A stretch of 64,000 nucleotides of DNA from the NCBI RefSeq assembly GCF_024679245.1, contig NC_090174.1, forward strand, positions 13,680,850 to 13,744,849, read 5' to 3'. This DNA is from Pseudorasbora parva. Lineage: Eukaryota; Chordata; Actinopteri; Cypriniformes; Gobionidae. Shown here one piece after another: positions 22,905 through 34,341 of the stretch (position 1 is its first letter; every line of letters starts with the position of its first letter). The translations under genes were made by a program, and so were the position numbers. The notes under the pieces are model-generated. The model was not told the origin of the DNA, made no database searches, and saw only the letters and a list, made by a program, of their open reading frames with translations.

Positions 22905-23215
22905 GAACGTCTCAGGTTACGTATGTAACCATGGTTCCCTGAGAGGGAACGAGATGCTGTGTCACGATGCCTTACTCCCAGCATGCCTGTGATCGATTTG
23001 TTTGGCTTTTCCAGAAGCTAGTGACTGTTTGGTCCAGGTGTGCTTTATAGCTTCCTGGTCGATGACGTCACCCGCCTGTGACGTATCGTCCCGCTATTGG
23101 ACTGATTACACAAGTGCTTCATGACATGGTACGCAGAGGCGTCCCCTAGTGTTTCGACGCAGCGTCTCATTCCCTCTCAGGGTACCATGGTTACATACGT
23201 AACCTGAGACGTTTT
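22905..23215. mobile_element. DIRS 2-family terminal cassette between inverted modules
   Basis: The left module (AACGTCTCAGGTTACGTATG, then GTTCCCTGAGAGGGAAC) and the right module (ATTCCCTCTCAGGG, then TTACATACGTAACCTGAGACG) are inverse of each other. The interior (22960-23160) matches the terminal repeat at 24185-24345 in direct orientation, including GCTTTATAG, GACGTCACCCGCCT and TTTCGACGCAGC. It sits exactly between the two oppositely oriented coding halves. Confidence 0.65.
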
Positions 23216-23219
23216 TAGC

Positions 23220-23968
23220 GGCTTGGTGGGTAATGTCGGGCTTTCAGGGACGATGCCGCTGAAGGCAAGAGATGGCTCGCAAGCGTCTCTTCTATCTTCG
23301 GCATCGCCCCATAACCATACTGTTTTAGCCCTAAAATGTTACTGTATGTAGATGTTTGAGGACTAAAGACTCTATATGATGCCGGTTTCCTCCACGATCT
23401 AGACACCTCGGTGTGCAGATCGGGGAAGAACGGCAAGCCCCGACGTTGAGGCCACAGCTCTCGTGAGCACCTCAACGAGCTCCTCGCCAGTGGGTGACTG
23501 AAGTGGCGATTCTTCAGTCGCGATGCTCTCAACGTCCACCTCCTCAGAGCTGGATAGTTGAAGCACCGGTGCCCGGCCCGGGGAGGAAGAAACCGCAGTG
23601 TGGGCTTCCAAACCCTGAGACGAGGCACTGAATCTTACAGGTGAGGGCTGAGATAAGGCTGGGCCCATCTCAAAACCCCTCTGTAAGGTCCATCTGTGAA
23701 CCCCACGACTGAAGCCGCCGCTCTGCCTCAGCAACAGCTGGACCCAAGCCGCGGGGACACAAGCCGCGGCACCCTCCTCGAAGAGTGCCCGGCTGGAGCG
23801 CAGTGTTCTTAGTGGAAGACGCTTACAGTGCTCACAAGCAGCCCCCTTGAGAGCTGCCTGAGCGTGCTGCACTCCCAAACAAGCAACACACATAGAATGT
23901 GTATCCCCACCCGTGATGTAACAAGGGCAGGGATGAACACACCTAGTGAATTGTTGTTCACTCTCCAT
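23220..23968 (-). pseudogene. DIRS 2 gag-like ORF pseudogene
   Basis: The ATG is at 23968-23966. The N-terminus shows Cys pairs (CVACLGVQHAQAALKG, then CEHCKRLPLRTLRS), then SSSEEVDVES and GEELVEVLTRAVAS. A deletion/frameshift at about 23430-23460 moves the rest into another frame: RRGLPFFPDLHTEVSRSW, FSPQTSTYSNI, GYGAMPKIEETLASHL. The block order is that of fish DIRS first-ORF proteins. It is truncated by the cassette at about 23220, with the C-terminal half missing. Confidence 0.75.
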
Positions 23969-23987
23969 TTTCTCTTTTCTCTTTATG

Positions 23988-23988
<1 letters not shown>

Positions 23989-24077
<89 letters not shown>
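23989..24077. repeat. (TA)n microsatellite in the DIRS 2 leader
   Basis: About 44 perfect TA units between the gag start and the right terminal repeat. Confidence 0.95.
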
Positions 24078-24080
<3 letters not shown>

Positions 24081-24346
24081 ATATTTAACAAAGGTGGAAA
24101 ATTCTCTCAATATAGACAGACAAAAACACCAAATAGACAGACAGATTCACACAGATCGCTTGCTGAAGGCACAGAAGCTAGTTTCTGTTTGTGTTCTCGG
24201 GTGCTTTATAGTTTCCGGTCTATGACGTCACCCGCCTATGACGTTCCGTCTTCCGATTGGACTGATTCGACACGTGTTCATGACACAATCACGCAGAGGC
24301 GTTCTCACAGCGTTTCGACGCAGCTGGAGTTCCCTGATAGGGAACT

Positions 24347-24480
24347 AAATAACGACTTATATAGTGATGGGTCGATTTCAGAACAAAGCTTATGAATCAC
24401 TGAATCGATTCATGTTTCGAAACCGTTGATTCGATACACTGATTCATAACTGTTCGAAGCCTTGTTATAAGTTACTAACT
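24347..24480. other. Central part of the split TTAA element
   Basis: Contains short inverted blocks (AAATAACGACTTATATAG near the left, its inverse at 24480-24498) and GAATCGATTCAT-type palindromes. Non-coding loop of the foldback. Confidence 0.6.
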
Positions 24481-24918
24481 ATATAAGTCGTTATTTAATT
24501 TTTTTGCGCACAAAAGCTATTATCGTCGCTTCATAAAATTATTGTAGAGCCACTGTAGTTAGATGGACTTTTAAAGACGTCTTTAGTGCCTTTTATGGAT
24601 CTTGAGATAGAAAATTACATTGGTGTCAATGAAGGTCTTTCTGAATCTGAGCAATCGGATTTCAACACAAATCGGACAAGATCTTACGGGTGTTGAACGA
24701 CATTGGGGTAAATAATTAATGACAGAATATTCATTTTCGGGTGAACTAACCCTTTAAAGTTATGTCTACATTAATCTGAATACATTTGAAAATGGTGTTT
24801 TCATTCCATTTTCCAAAAGTTTCTCAACAACACTGAAATGTTGAAAAACGCTAAATTCACCTTACTGTGCACGAGTAAAACCTCATAAAATATGATACAG
24901 ATGGAGCAGACATAATAA

Positions 24919-25100
24919 AGTTCCCTTTCAGTCAGTCACTCTGCATTACGTCAGTGACTGATGGAATGGGGGTTTCGCTTAGAAGCCTATCACCTTTCAT
25001 TTCTACAAAATTAACCAATGGCAAAACAATGCTATGGGTCTGAGGAATTTGCATAGCGCAACTCCACCCACCTAGTGGTATATATAAGTGTCACAATCAC
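24919..25100 (+). repeat. DIRS 3 left terminal repeat with TATA box
   Basis: Shares TTCCCTTTCAGTCAGTCAC with the DIRS 1 terminus and, further in, CCTATCA and TTTGCATA blocks. TATATAAG at about 25080 would direct transcription rightward toward gag. Confidence 0.6.
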
Positions 25101-26389
25101 GCCAGGCTCCACCCATTCCCAAGCACCACGCACAGCGTCTCCCGAGTACTGATCACCCAAAACGGCAGCTCATCATCACTTTATCACTGCCTGCACTTAA
25201 GCTCCATGCATGCTCACTAGCTGTGTCTCATTTCATTAAATTTCAAAGGCTGTTTCCTCCGGGGGACATATCCTGTGTAGGATGCAGTATACGGAGTGTC
25301 CTCAATCAGAATTAAACGAGACGTCCTTTGTAAGACACACAGGCAGGAAGTATCACATTGCTATGCCAACACGTTTAGCCTCGTTGCGCTCTCACGCCAG
25401 TTATATGAATTAAAGTTATTTAAACCTTGAAAATGACTCAAATGTTTCTTGTCTTGACAGCAATGTACTGTTCTAAACATATAAAAAGGACTGAACAGTT
25501 GTAATCCTGTTTACAACAACTATCTGTTTGAGGTAATAGAGCTTAAAAAACAAAACCAAGCTTGAACTACTTATATTTAAACACATCTACACTTGCATGT
25601 ATATCTGGTGGTGGTGCCATTTTTTTCATATAATATTTAAAAAAATGGCACACTCTGAAATCCTGTAAAAAAAAAAGGGCACATTCGAAGGTTGCATTTG
25701 AAGAGTCCTACTCACTTTTTTTGAAATGAGACAGCCTTATGATGTATGCAGCTTTCGAATGCAACCTCCAGAGGACGCAGCCTTCTGAAATGAGACACAG
25801 GTACTCACCTCAAGGACTCTCCTGAACTACTTACCTGCTTCCTCATTCTCCAGTGTATCTCCTCATCTTTGTCTCTTGTCTCCATTGTCTCCCTGGCTCC
25901 AGCATTCCGTCCTCCTGGTTCTCCTGAGAAAAGACATTAAGTATTTAGTCCATATTCCATTAGTTATCTGCATTACCCAGGCATTCATCTACTTCACTGC
26001 TCACCTGATCAACCCTTACTTGCTTCTCAATAAACTGTCTTATTTACCATCATCTGTTCTCCATGTCTCTGTTCCGTAACAATAAGGATCTGAACATCCA
26101 ACGTTATGTTTCTGCTTTGGAGCCAAGTTTTCACTTGCCTTTTGAGCTTCTTCTCTCAGACAAGCGACTCTCCAGTGTATCGGTGTGAAGGCGTGTTCCA
26201 GCGAGTTCCGCATTCCTATCTGATCTGTGCAGTGATCAGTCACAAAGTGTGTTTTGACCATATCCCAGTATGAATGTTGAGCTGCCAGGTAAATGTGCAG
26301 GTTCCTCTCATGGTGGTCCTAGCGTGTCATTTGGGGCTCCAGGCGGATGATGCTATGTTGATCACCAAATCACAAAGTGGGGTGCTGCT
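25101..26389. other. DIRS 3 leader with degraded inserted sequence
   Basis: 25660-25800 is a foldback of the 3761-5524 type (AGGTTGCATTTGAAGAG, GAATGCAACCTCC). 25800-26080 is T/C-rich, contains CTCAATAAACTG (poly(A)-signal-like) and ends TTCCGTAACA, which resembles the end of a fish LTR. No complete LTR pair was found. 26090-26390 is the likely gag leader. Confidence 0.35.
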
Positions 26390-27130
26390 GTGTTGTCTCC
26401 TTCAGGAGTGCCAGCCTTCCCAGTGTCTGTTCCGGAGCTGACGGCCATGCTTGCCCGGGCAGCTGAGAGCATCAGGCTTGAGTGGAACTCTCTGCCATGT
26501 TCCAAGCACTCAAGTCTGGATTATTGGTTCTTGGGGGCAGCCCATACTGATACCCGTCAGCACCCGCCTCCAGATCCATTCTTTACAGAAGTGCATGAGG
26601 AGGTCACGGAATAAGCATGTACGAGCTTAATGCTGACACAGCACTAATGCAAGAGCTGCACACAGCAACCGCCCTCGCCCTCGCCCTCGCCCTCGCCCTC
26701 GCCCTCGCCCTCGCCCTCGCCCTCGCCCTCGCCCTCGCCCTCGCCCTCGCCCTCGCCCTCGCCCTCGCCCTCGCCCTCGCCCTCGCCCTCTGGCCAACGA
26801 AGGATAATACGTACTCTCTGGGTCAGGTGATGTCCACTTTGTGTGGTCCAGGAGTGTCCTTTATGGCTCAACCTGGCAGATATGGGCTCTTTGGCGGGGC
26901 ATTCAAGGACTTTGCCCAACAATTCTCTGGCGTGCAGAGCTGCTGCTTCCACCAAGCTGCTGGCTCAAACGCCTCAATCTGCTCCCCATTTAGGGTGCCC
27001 TCCTGCAGCTCCCAGCCCTCCCACCTGGCCTCAACAGCAGCCTTCATCCGGGCCGTGGCGCGGAGGATGCTGCAGGAAGGTAGCCCAGCGTCACAGCAGC
27101 CAGCACCCTACTCATGGTTAAAGAAAGAAC
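26390..27130 (+). pseudogene. DIRS 3 gag-like ORF pseudogene with hexanucleotide expansion
   Basis: VPELTAMLARAAESIRLEW, LDYWFLGAAH and DPFFTEVHEEVTE (26410-26614) match the family's central block. Then a stop and an internal deletion of the conserved RAVA/SALHAM segment. The frame resumes at 26617 with ATALALAL produced by a (GCCCTC)20 array, then [11 protein letters not shown] and GGAFKDFAQQFSGVQSC. The array sits exactly where relatives (DIRS 1 here) read ATDLALRVTK. Confidence 0.7.
26671..26790. repeat. Perfect (GCCCTC)20 hexanucleotide repeat
   Basis: Exactly 120 bp, 20 identical units, encoding Ala-Leu on the plus strand and Gly-Glu on the minus strand. It lies inside the DIRS gag frame without breaking it. 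Confidence 0.97.
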
Positions 27131-27220
27131 TGACACCTGCACATCTTAAACCTAACCCTTCAAAGGCTTTCATTCAATATGTTGACAGCCAAACACATTT
27201 TCAAATGCGTTCGTCCGTTG

Positions 27221-28340
27221 GACTGGTTTGCAACACTCGACCTTAAGGACACGTACTTTCATGTTTCCATTCTTCCTTCCATCGAGGCAGCCCTTGTGCC
27301 ACTCAGGCAACACGGGGTTCACATCCTGATCTAGCTCACTCTCGAGATCAGGTTTGTGAACACAGGGAGCTGGTGCTCTGGCACCTCGCCTGCTTGGGCC
27401 TTCTGGTCACCCTGGGAAAAGAGCAAACTCCCCCCCTTGCAGAGGATCTATTTTCTCTGTATGGAAATTGACTCAATTGCCATGTACGCATAGCTTAAAA
27501 ACAAGCGCACGCAGTCACTGCTGACTTTTTGAGTCAATTTAAGGGGCAAGAGGGCGGTTCCACTGAAGTTATTTCAGTGGTTCCCGCCATTGGCTCGCCA
27601 TGCTACGACAGTGCACGCTCCAGGTGCCAGTCACTCGGGGCTGCCATCAGACCTTCACCCCATGGTTGAACCTCTCCTTTCTATGGCCTGGTGTGCCCTT
27701 AGAATGAGTGTCCAGGCATGTTGTTGTGTCAACAGATGTCTCCGCCATGTGCTAAGCTGCCATTTGCAATGGACATGCTGCTGTGAGCTCCTGGACAGGA
27801 CCCAAGCCCCTATGGCATGTCAATTGCCACCAGAGTTGCTGGCCATACATGTAGCCCTGTACCATTTCAGACACTGCTGAAGGAAAAGCACATATTGGTC
27901 CATTCAGACAACACAGCGACAGTAGCGTTCATCAACAATCAGAGTGGTCTGCGCTCCCACCGTATATTGCAACGCACCCACCATCTCTTGTTATGGAGTC
28001 AGAAGCATCGTGCAGCCGATGAGCTCTCACGGCAACGCCAATGTCCCATGGAACGGAGACTCCATCCCCAGGTGGTTCAGCTGATTTTGGGAACAGTTCT
28101 GCGACACACAGGTAGATCTGTTTGCCTTCATTACTTCTGGTGTATTTCTCTGACTGAGGGGACCCTATGCATGGACACACTAGTGCACAGCTGGCCACAG
28201 GGCCTCCGCAAGTATGCATTTCCCCCAGTGAGCCTTCTTGCACAGGTCCTGTGCAAGATCAGAGAAGACGAGGAGCAGGTATTTTGGTTGCGTCTCAATA
28301 GCCCAGCCGGTCTTGGTTTTCCGAACTGGTGCTCCTTGTG
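27221..28340 (+). pseudogene. DIRS 3 reverse transcriptase/RNase H pseudogene
   Basis: ATLDLKDTYFHVSILP (about 27228-27275) is the start of the reverse transcriptase palm. The following 300 bp contain stops and lack the YxDD-type motif. KRAVPLKLFQ (about 27550) and the RNase H block KHILVHSDNTATVAFINNQSGLRSH (27885-27960) follow, with AADELSRQ and YAFPPVSLLAQVLCKIREDEEQV after it. The same tail occurs in DIRS 1, which confirms common ancestry. Several frameshifts. Confidence 0.7.
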
Positions 28341-28394
28341 ACAGCCCCTCCCTGGCCTATCCCTCTGAGGAAGGGACTCCTTTCTCAGAGACGG

Positions 28395-28570
28395 GGCACC
28401 TCAGGTGGTGGCTGCCATCACTTCAGCTAGAGCCTTGTCCATGACACAAGCCTATGTTCAGAAGTCCTGGTTCCTTGCCACCGTCGCCTTTGGCTTTTGG
28501 TGTGCTCAATTGGGGACACTAAAATTTCAGTATATTACTGATCTGCCCGCATTGCCACTATATGATAATT
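28395..28570 (+). pseudogene. DIRS 3 recombinase N-terminal trace
   Basis: One frame reads VVAAITSARALSMTQAYVQK, a weak match to the ARAPSTR...YALKW start of the recombinases in DIRS 1 and 2. It ends at a stop about 28570; the rest of the gene is absent. Confidence 0.4.
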
Positions 28571-28579
28571 AAAATTAGT

Positions 28580-28870
28580 TGGATGACATAACCGTTTTCC
28601 GTTTTTCAGAGCACCTGTACAGCCAAATCAAATTCTGTTGCAGTATTTTCCTGTGGATTTTCCTGTGCATAATATTCCATATATAAAACTGTGAAGCTAC
28701 TTCACAGCTTATCATAGCTATCAAAATCCAGTGTTCTGTATTTTGTGTACGTGAGTTTTTGATGTAGCTGGCTATAAAAAAATAAAAATAAAAAAAAATA
28801 TTGTATTGTGCTAATTAATTGAGATTTCTTACAGCTCTTACAGGTTGTTGGCCTTGTTTGTTTCGTTGCT
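28580..28870. other. No gene recognised
   Basis: AT-rich sequence between the DIRS 3 remnant and the LINE/SINE tails. Possible decayed 3' part of DIRS 3. Confidence 0.35.
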
Positions 28871-28879
28871 TCTATTGCT

Positions 28880-29011
28880 CTACCCTTTTTTGTAAGTCGC
28901 TTTGGATAAAAGCGTCTGCTAAATGATTAAATGTAAATGTAAATGTACTTTGAAACAATCGGGATTGTAAAAAGCGCTATATAAATAAAGATGACTTGAT
29001 TTGACTTGACT
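28880..29011 (+). repeat. Two adjacent LINE/SINE 3' tails
   Basis: The first is GTCGCTTTGGATAAAAGCG followed by (AAATGT)n; the second is AAAGCGCTATATAAATAAAG followed by (TTGACT)-type repeats. Both are 3' tails I know from fish L2-type LINEs and the SINEs that use them (for example HE1). No SINE head is attached. Confidence 0.6.
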
Positions 29012-30265
29012 GGAAGTGGAACCTCTTCTTCACCTGGTGCTCCAATATGCAACATTGTTTTCAAATACCTCAGTACAAAAAGAAAACTGCATTTTCAAAT
29101 TCATCCACTTGGAAAATCGCTTTAAAAATGCTGGACAAATATGGCATCTCAGTGTGGAAGGCCATGATACTTGTGGAGAGAAAAAGATACTTTTTTTTGA
29201 TGATCCCAATCATATTATCCAAATTATAAATTCATTTAGAATTCCAGTATATTTATCCAATGCATCAGTCCAAACTAAATCCAACTACTTTCCTTAGGGG
29301 AGTTTATGAATCACAACTCTGCGGTGCAGCCCCTCTGCAGAATCACCACCAGACATGCTCAGACAGCTTTATAGTTGTCTGCTATCTGCTGTCCCGCAGT
29401 CAGCTTGCTTGAGTGTTTACCAGGAGATAGCAGTGTCTTCTCATCCTTCAGCCCCTCCATGCCAAAATCATGTTGTCCCCCACCCCTCTCTCGTTTGTGC
29501 AGAGGCTGCTGGTTCAAGGCTTTCCCCTGTGTAATACAAATGTCTGAGGCTTTAGTGTGTGGCTGAAGGAGTCCAGGCCCCAGGCACAGGTGTAGATAGC
29601 CACTGGGCCCCACATCAAAGTTCCTCCAGATAACCCAGCAGTGTTTCATGTGTGAGGTATCTTTCCACAGAGCAAAACGTCCCCCCTCTCCCAACACTCC
29701 TGCTTTTCTCAATCCTATACTATCTCTGCTGGCTGTCTGTGGGTCTGTGATCCACCAGACGAGACTATTTCCTCTCCTCCTCCACATTGTTTTACTCCTG
29801 TCACCCCCCCCCCCCCCCCCCCCCCCCCGCCCTTTATTCTCCATGGTGAGTTAGAATTAGAGGTCTACACACCTGACTTTGTGTTTGTCTGGAAATTAAT
29901 TATCATTCTAAATATTTTTTAATAAACAAATTTCACAGACATTCACACTTAAACAAGAGTTAACGCTTTAAAAATGTAAAGTTTTATTGTATGAAAACAT
30001 TGAAGTTTACTGTCAGATTTTGTTGGTTAGAGTCACGCCATCATCAGGTTTCAAATGAATTACTACAGTGACTATAGTTATCTTAAATCATGTTTTGTGT
30101 TTAATAGCATTTTGTGATGTAAATGACGCTCAGAAAAATGTTAGATTTGTTTGTCAATAGGTTTGTCAGCTAAATACTGATAATTAAATAATATCATAAA
30201 ATAATAATATTCCAAATGGTAATAAATACATGTATTTTGCTCAAAAGTATTTTTTTAAACTATCC
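29012..30265. other. No gene recognised; contains a poly(C) run
   Basis: 29804-29828 is a run of 25 C. The long minus-strand frame at 29359-29844 is a by-product of that run (poly-Gly) and has no domain. Confidence 0.45.
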
Positions 30266-30269
30266 TTAA

Positions 30270-30383
30270 AGGGATAGTTCACCCAAAAATGAAAATTCTG
30301 TCATAATTTACTCATCCTCATGTTGTTCCAAACCTGTACACTGCAAAAAATAAAAAATAAAAATAAACAAACAAACAAACAAA

Positions 30384-30458
<75 letters not shown>

Positions 30459-30800
30459 ACATATTGTCTCCAATTGAAATTTTTCTAGTGACTGATAACA
30501 TCTTAATTTTTCAGATGGTCAAATTGAAATTCTGTGAATTGATAAATTTTTCAGTTGGTCGAATTGAAATCCTGTGAATTGATGCAATTTAATTCATAGA
30601 AATTTAATTCAGCCAACTGAAACATTTTGATGCGATCAGTCACTAGAAAATTGCAGTTGGGGACCTGACTTCTTCTTTTTTTTTTTCTTTTTTTTTTTTT
30701 TTTACAGTGTATGAGTTTCTTTGTTCTGCTGAATACAAAAGAAGATATTTGGAAGAATGTTTGTAACAAAACTGATAGAGCAACCATTCACTACTATAGT
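30270..30800. mobile_element. TTAA-type MITE fragment with AAAT microsatellite
   Basis: TTAA at 30266-30269 is followed by AGGGATAGTTCACCC, the same terminus as at 21467 and 38309. The right end (TTCTGCTGAATACAAAAGAAG region, 30725-30800) is truncated without the expected terminus. A (AAAT)n array occupies 30361-30459. Confidence 0.6.
30361..30459. repeat. (AAAT)n microsatellite
   Basis: Tetranucleotide repeat, first as AAAC then AAAT units. Confidence 0.95.
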
Positions 30801-32870
30801 ATTTTTTTCTTCTTAATGTTTTCGTATGTTGACTGTGGGACAGTCACAATTTTTAAGACTGTGTTGATTTTTGAATAATATTCACACAATATTCACTCGC
30901 TTAGTTTAGTTTAACTTGTCTCTTAATTTAACTACTCTGCTTAGTGTTGTTATAAAAATGTAATAACTAATTTAGTTTTAACAGATTTTAATATTTTAAA
31001 ATTTTAAATCTAGCTCTGGGAAAGTAATTTGACATTTCCGAAGGCATTTTATGACCTGAAATCTAATAGTTTTAATCCCTGGACAGAAAAGGGCATAAAA
31101 GTATTGAAAGTACGCTATAATACAACTCAATTTTCATTGTGAGATTTTATGTTGACTCCAGTAGTACGCATTTACAAACACAGCGGCTAAGCAAAATTCA
31201 GCATGTGTCGTAGTCGTTTGATTTATGCCTTTATGTAAGCATTATGGACAGTGAGATATTTAATGAAGGTTCCTAGGAGCTAGATAGCGCTCTTTTTCTT
31301 TCAAAGGGACACAGTGCTGTCTTCCCCTTCCATATGTGAACAATGAGGCCTTTTGATTTGGCCCACTGTAAATTTTGCGGGCAGCAGCGGTGGGAGTCGG
31401 GAGGTCACAAGGCTTTAATATGCTTAGCATTGACTGTCTCTCCCTTTTTCTCTGCAGCGCATCTATTAGAGTCCTGATTTGATTTTGGTCTATTCATTTG
31501 CAGTCCCAGCAGTAGCCTGCGGTGGCCCACTCTCTGCCCCTCTAATTGGTTGTGTCTCTGCCTGGCTGTCATTAGATTAAGTCGGACTCCTGGACACTTG
31601 TAGTCTGCGCTTGTCCTTCCATTTATTCAGGCTTAATGTAACACAAAATTCATTACTGATCACATTAAGAGTGCAATCGCAGATGTGGGGGTGAGTTCTG
31701 ACGAACATGGGGCTAACCTGATGGAGCGAGCTGGGAAATGACAGAAAATAGTAAATGGAATAGAAGAGTTGGAATGTAGGCTACTTGCTTTGGGGTCCTC
31801 ATCAAAGGGGCATACTGCATATGACATTTAAATCCATAATGAAAGTGTGATTACTAATTTTCTCATTCTTTAAAAAAGAAAAAAAAATTCTGATTACAGT
31901 GAGGTATACAATGCAAGTGAATGGGAGCAATCCATAAACGTTAAAATACTCACTATTTCAATAGTAAAGCCACAAGATATACTGTAAACAATATGTGAAA
32001 TGTTTGATTTTAGGGCAAAAAAGAACAACAAAAAAACAACAACTTTGCTGTAAAGACTATGTAATGGCTAAAAAGAGAGAATGATTTAAACTATGCACGA
32101 TGTATCTGCCAATAATTGGTATCGGCCAATAAATTGCTCTATTGCCAATTGTTTAAAAGCAGCCAATGATCAGGACCAATTCAGGTGCAAGTCATGTAAT
32201 TAGAATATAATCAAAAAGTTGACTTATTTCACAAATGACACAAAAGGTGTGCAAGACACAAAAGGTCATTGCAAAAGAGGCTGGCTATTCACAGAGCTCT
32301 GTGTCCCAGCACATTAACAGAGAGGCCAAGGGAAGGAAAAGATGTGGTAGAAAAAAGGTGACCCCAAATAGTTGAAGATTCGATGCATCGATATGCGGAG
32401 CTGGATTCGACCACTGATCTCACAGTCTAATCTTCGCAGGTGTTATGAAACGAGGATCATACCATTTTGGCAATATAGGGGTGCTCAATACTGCGCTGAG
32501 CTTCGCGTTTGGTGTGCGGCCCCTTTAAGGCACCGCGTCTTTAAATTTCGAACACATTTTCAATGAGTGTACATACACCGGCGGCTGCATTCAGCGCCTG
32601 TCCGTGGCGACTCAGGAAGTTGTTCAAAATCCTGCCGTGCCACAGAGCCATTTCAAGGTTTTATATTAAATTTATATTATATTTCCAATGTCAATGTTCA
32701 TACTGCTTTCATCCTGTGCTACAAGATACACCCATCGTGCAGCTCTTCTGTCAGAAGTCGGTTCAAAATTGAGGTTGCATGTATATAATGTGCGTGTCCA
32801 GTGTGAGATACATGAGACGCGGCGCGGAACTTCACGTCCAGTGTGCGACTCTTTATGCATAATCGGCTTA
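30801..32870. other. No gene recognised
   Basis: Mixed low-copy sequence. 31440-31620 has a moderately GC-rich stretch without long frame. Short overlapping frames at 32563-32970 on both strands have no known motif. Confidence 0.4.
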
Positions 32871-33429
32871 CAGTTTTTGCCCGTTGCTTGAGCACATTTT
32901 GCAAAACTTCGCTCGTTGTGCCACAACTCTACACACAAGTAATCATGACACAACACAGGGAAATATACCATTCACATCTATGTCAAATTGAAACTCTACT
33001 ATCAAAACGTAAACTTTGCTACCAAAACCTAACATTCCCTTGTCAAAATGTAACTCTGATGACAAAATGATACACACTTGCATCATATGAATACACTTTC
33101 ATATCAGGACGAACACACTAGTCTACTTTATATAAAACACTGTAGTCTTTAATTTTCACTGTTTTTATTCAGTTAATCAGTTAGCATTCTGTGAAGCAAC
33201 GCAACACTTTCAATGCACAGTTTCTTTTTTTCCGACAAAGGTTTTCACAACAGCCAAAAATGAAAGTACTGAAATGTTACAAATGACACTGCTGTACATC
33301 ACAGTACTATACTTCACACTACAGTACAATCTCAATGGTACAGTGCTATGTACTGTACTGTATGTTACACAAAACTAAAAAAATGTTTGTTACTAAAGGA
33401 GCACTAGCCAACTTGCAATACAGTAATTC

Positions 33430-33797
<368 letters not shown>

Positions 33798-34148
33798 ATG
33801 GCTTAACTGAGGCCTATTTGTGGTTGGCTGATTGGTGTGTGTTCAGTTTTGCAAGTAAGTGTCTTCAGGTATGTATTTGAGTGGTTGCAATTGCACAATG
33901 TGTGTTGTATTTTGGATACATGTGTTTTCCAAATGGCCCCCTGAGATTTCATTTTTGAACGAAGTGTCTTATGTATGAAATAGAGTGTAGTATGCAGGAC
34001 CAAGTGTGTTGCATAAAGGCATAAGTGTGTTGCAGTATTGCAACCAGAGTGCAAAGCAGTGCTTTTGTTTAATGAATGGGTACATGTGTTTGAGGTATGT
34101 AACAAAAGCTTCAAGTTGTGTTGCTCTAGTTTAAGCATTGGTCTATAG

Positions 34149-34307
34149 CAGGGGCGTGGGACTGGGGGGATAAAGGGTACTGAGTAACCAGGGCCCGAGG
34201 CAGGGGGGGGGCCTTAGAAGTCAGTTTTCTATACATACACATACATGGTACGGGGGCCCAGCAAGATGGTTTGTACCCAGGGCCCAAAATTTGGTGCTAC
34301 GCCCCTG
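34149..34307. mobile_element. hAT-type MITE, 159 bp
   Basis: The ends CAGGGGCGT and ACGCCCCTG are inverse, flanked by a perfect 8-bp target duplication GTCTATAG (34141-34148 and 34308-34315). Both features are diagnostic of hAT elements. It is inserted in the mariner-type element, so it is younger. Confidence 0.9.
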
Positions 34308-34341
34308 GTCTATAGTGTTCAAGCAACGGGCAAAAACTGTA

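Larger units (their letters stand above)
21741..24346. mobile_element. DIRS-like retrotransposon 2, rearranged
   Basis: It is inserted in the left arm of the TTAA element without target duplication. The left end carries the palindromic module (GGTTACGTATGTAACC, GTTCCCTGAAGAAGGAAC) and a terminal repeat (AAACGCTGTGAGAACGCC) that is inverse to the right end (24293-24316). A recombinase pseudogene lies on the plus strand, then a terminal cassette (22905-23215), then gag on the minus strand. No reverse transcriptase or RNase H is present. Confidence 0.75.
21467..24753. mobile_element. TTAA-flanked foldback element split by DIRS 2
   Basis: TTAA at 21463-21466 and 24754-24757; ends AGGGTTAGTTCACCC and GGGTGAACTAACCCT. 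The inverted arms run about 270 bp and include matching stop points around a TGCGCAAAA block. The left arm is broken between GCGCAAAAAAA and AAATAACGACTTATA. The intact order is visible, inverted, in the right arm (24481-24515). This termini family recurs at 30270, 37984, 38309 and 39266. Confidence 0.8.
24919..28570 (+). mobile_element. DIRS-like retrotransposon 3, fragmentary
   Basis: A DIRS terminal repeat starts the element (AGTTCCCTTTCAGTCAGTC, as at the right end of DIRS 1). Gag, polymerase/RNase H and a trace of recombinase follow in order on the plus strand. The right terminal repeat was not found, and the sequence between 25330 and 26090 looks like foreign insertion. All frames are broken. 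Confidence 0.65.

Noticed and set aside
26644..26955. Gly-Glu repeat protein on the minus strand
   Set aside because: Antisense of the (GCCCTC)20 array.
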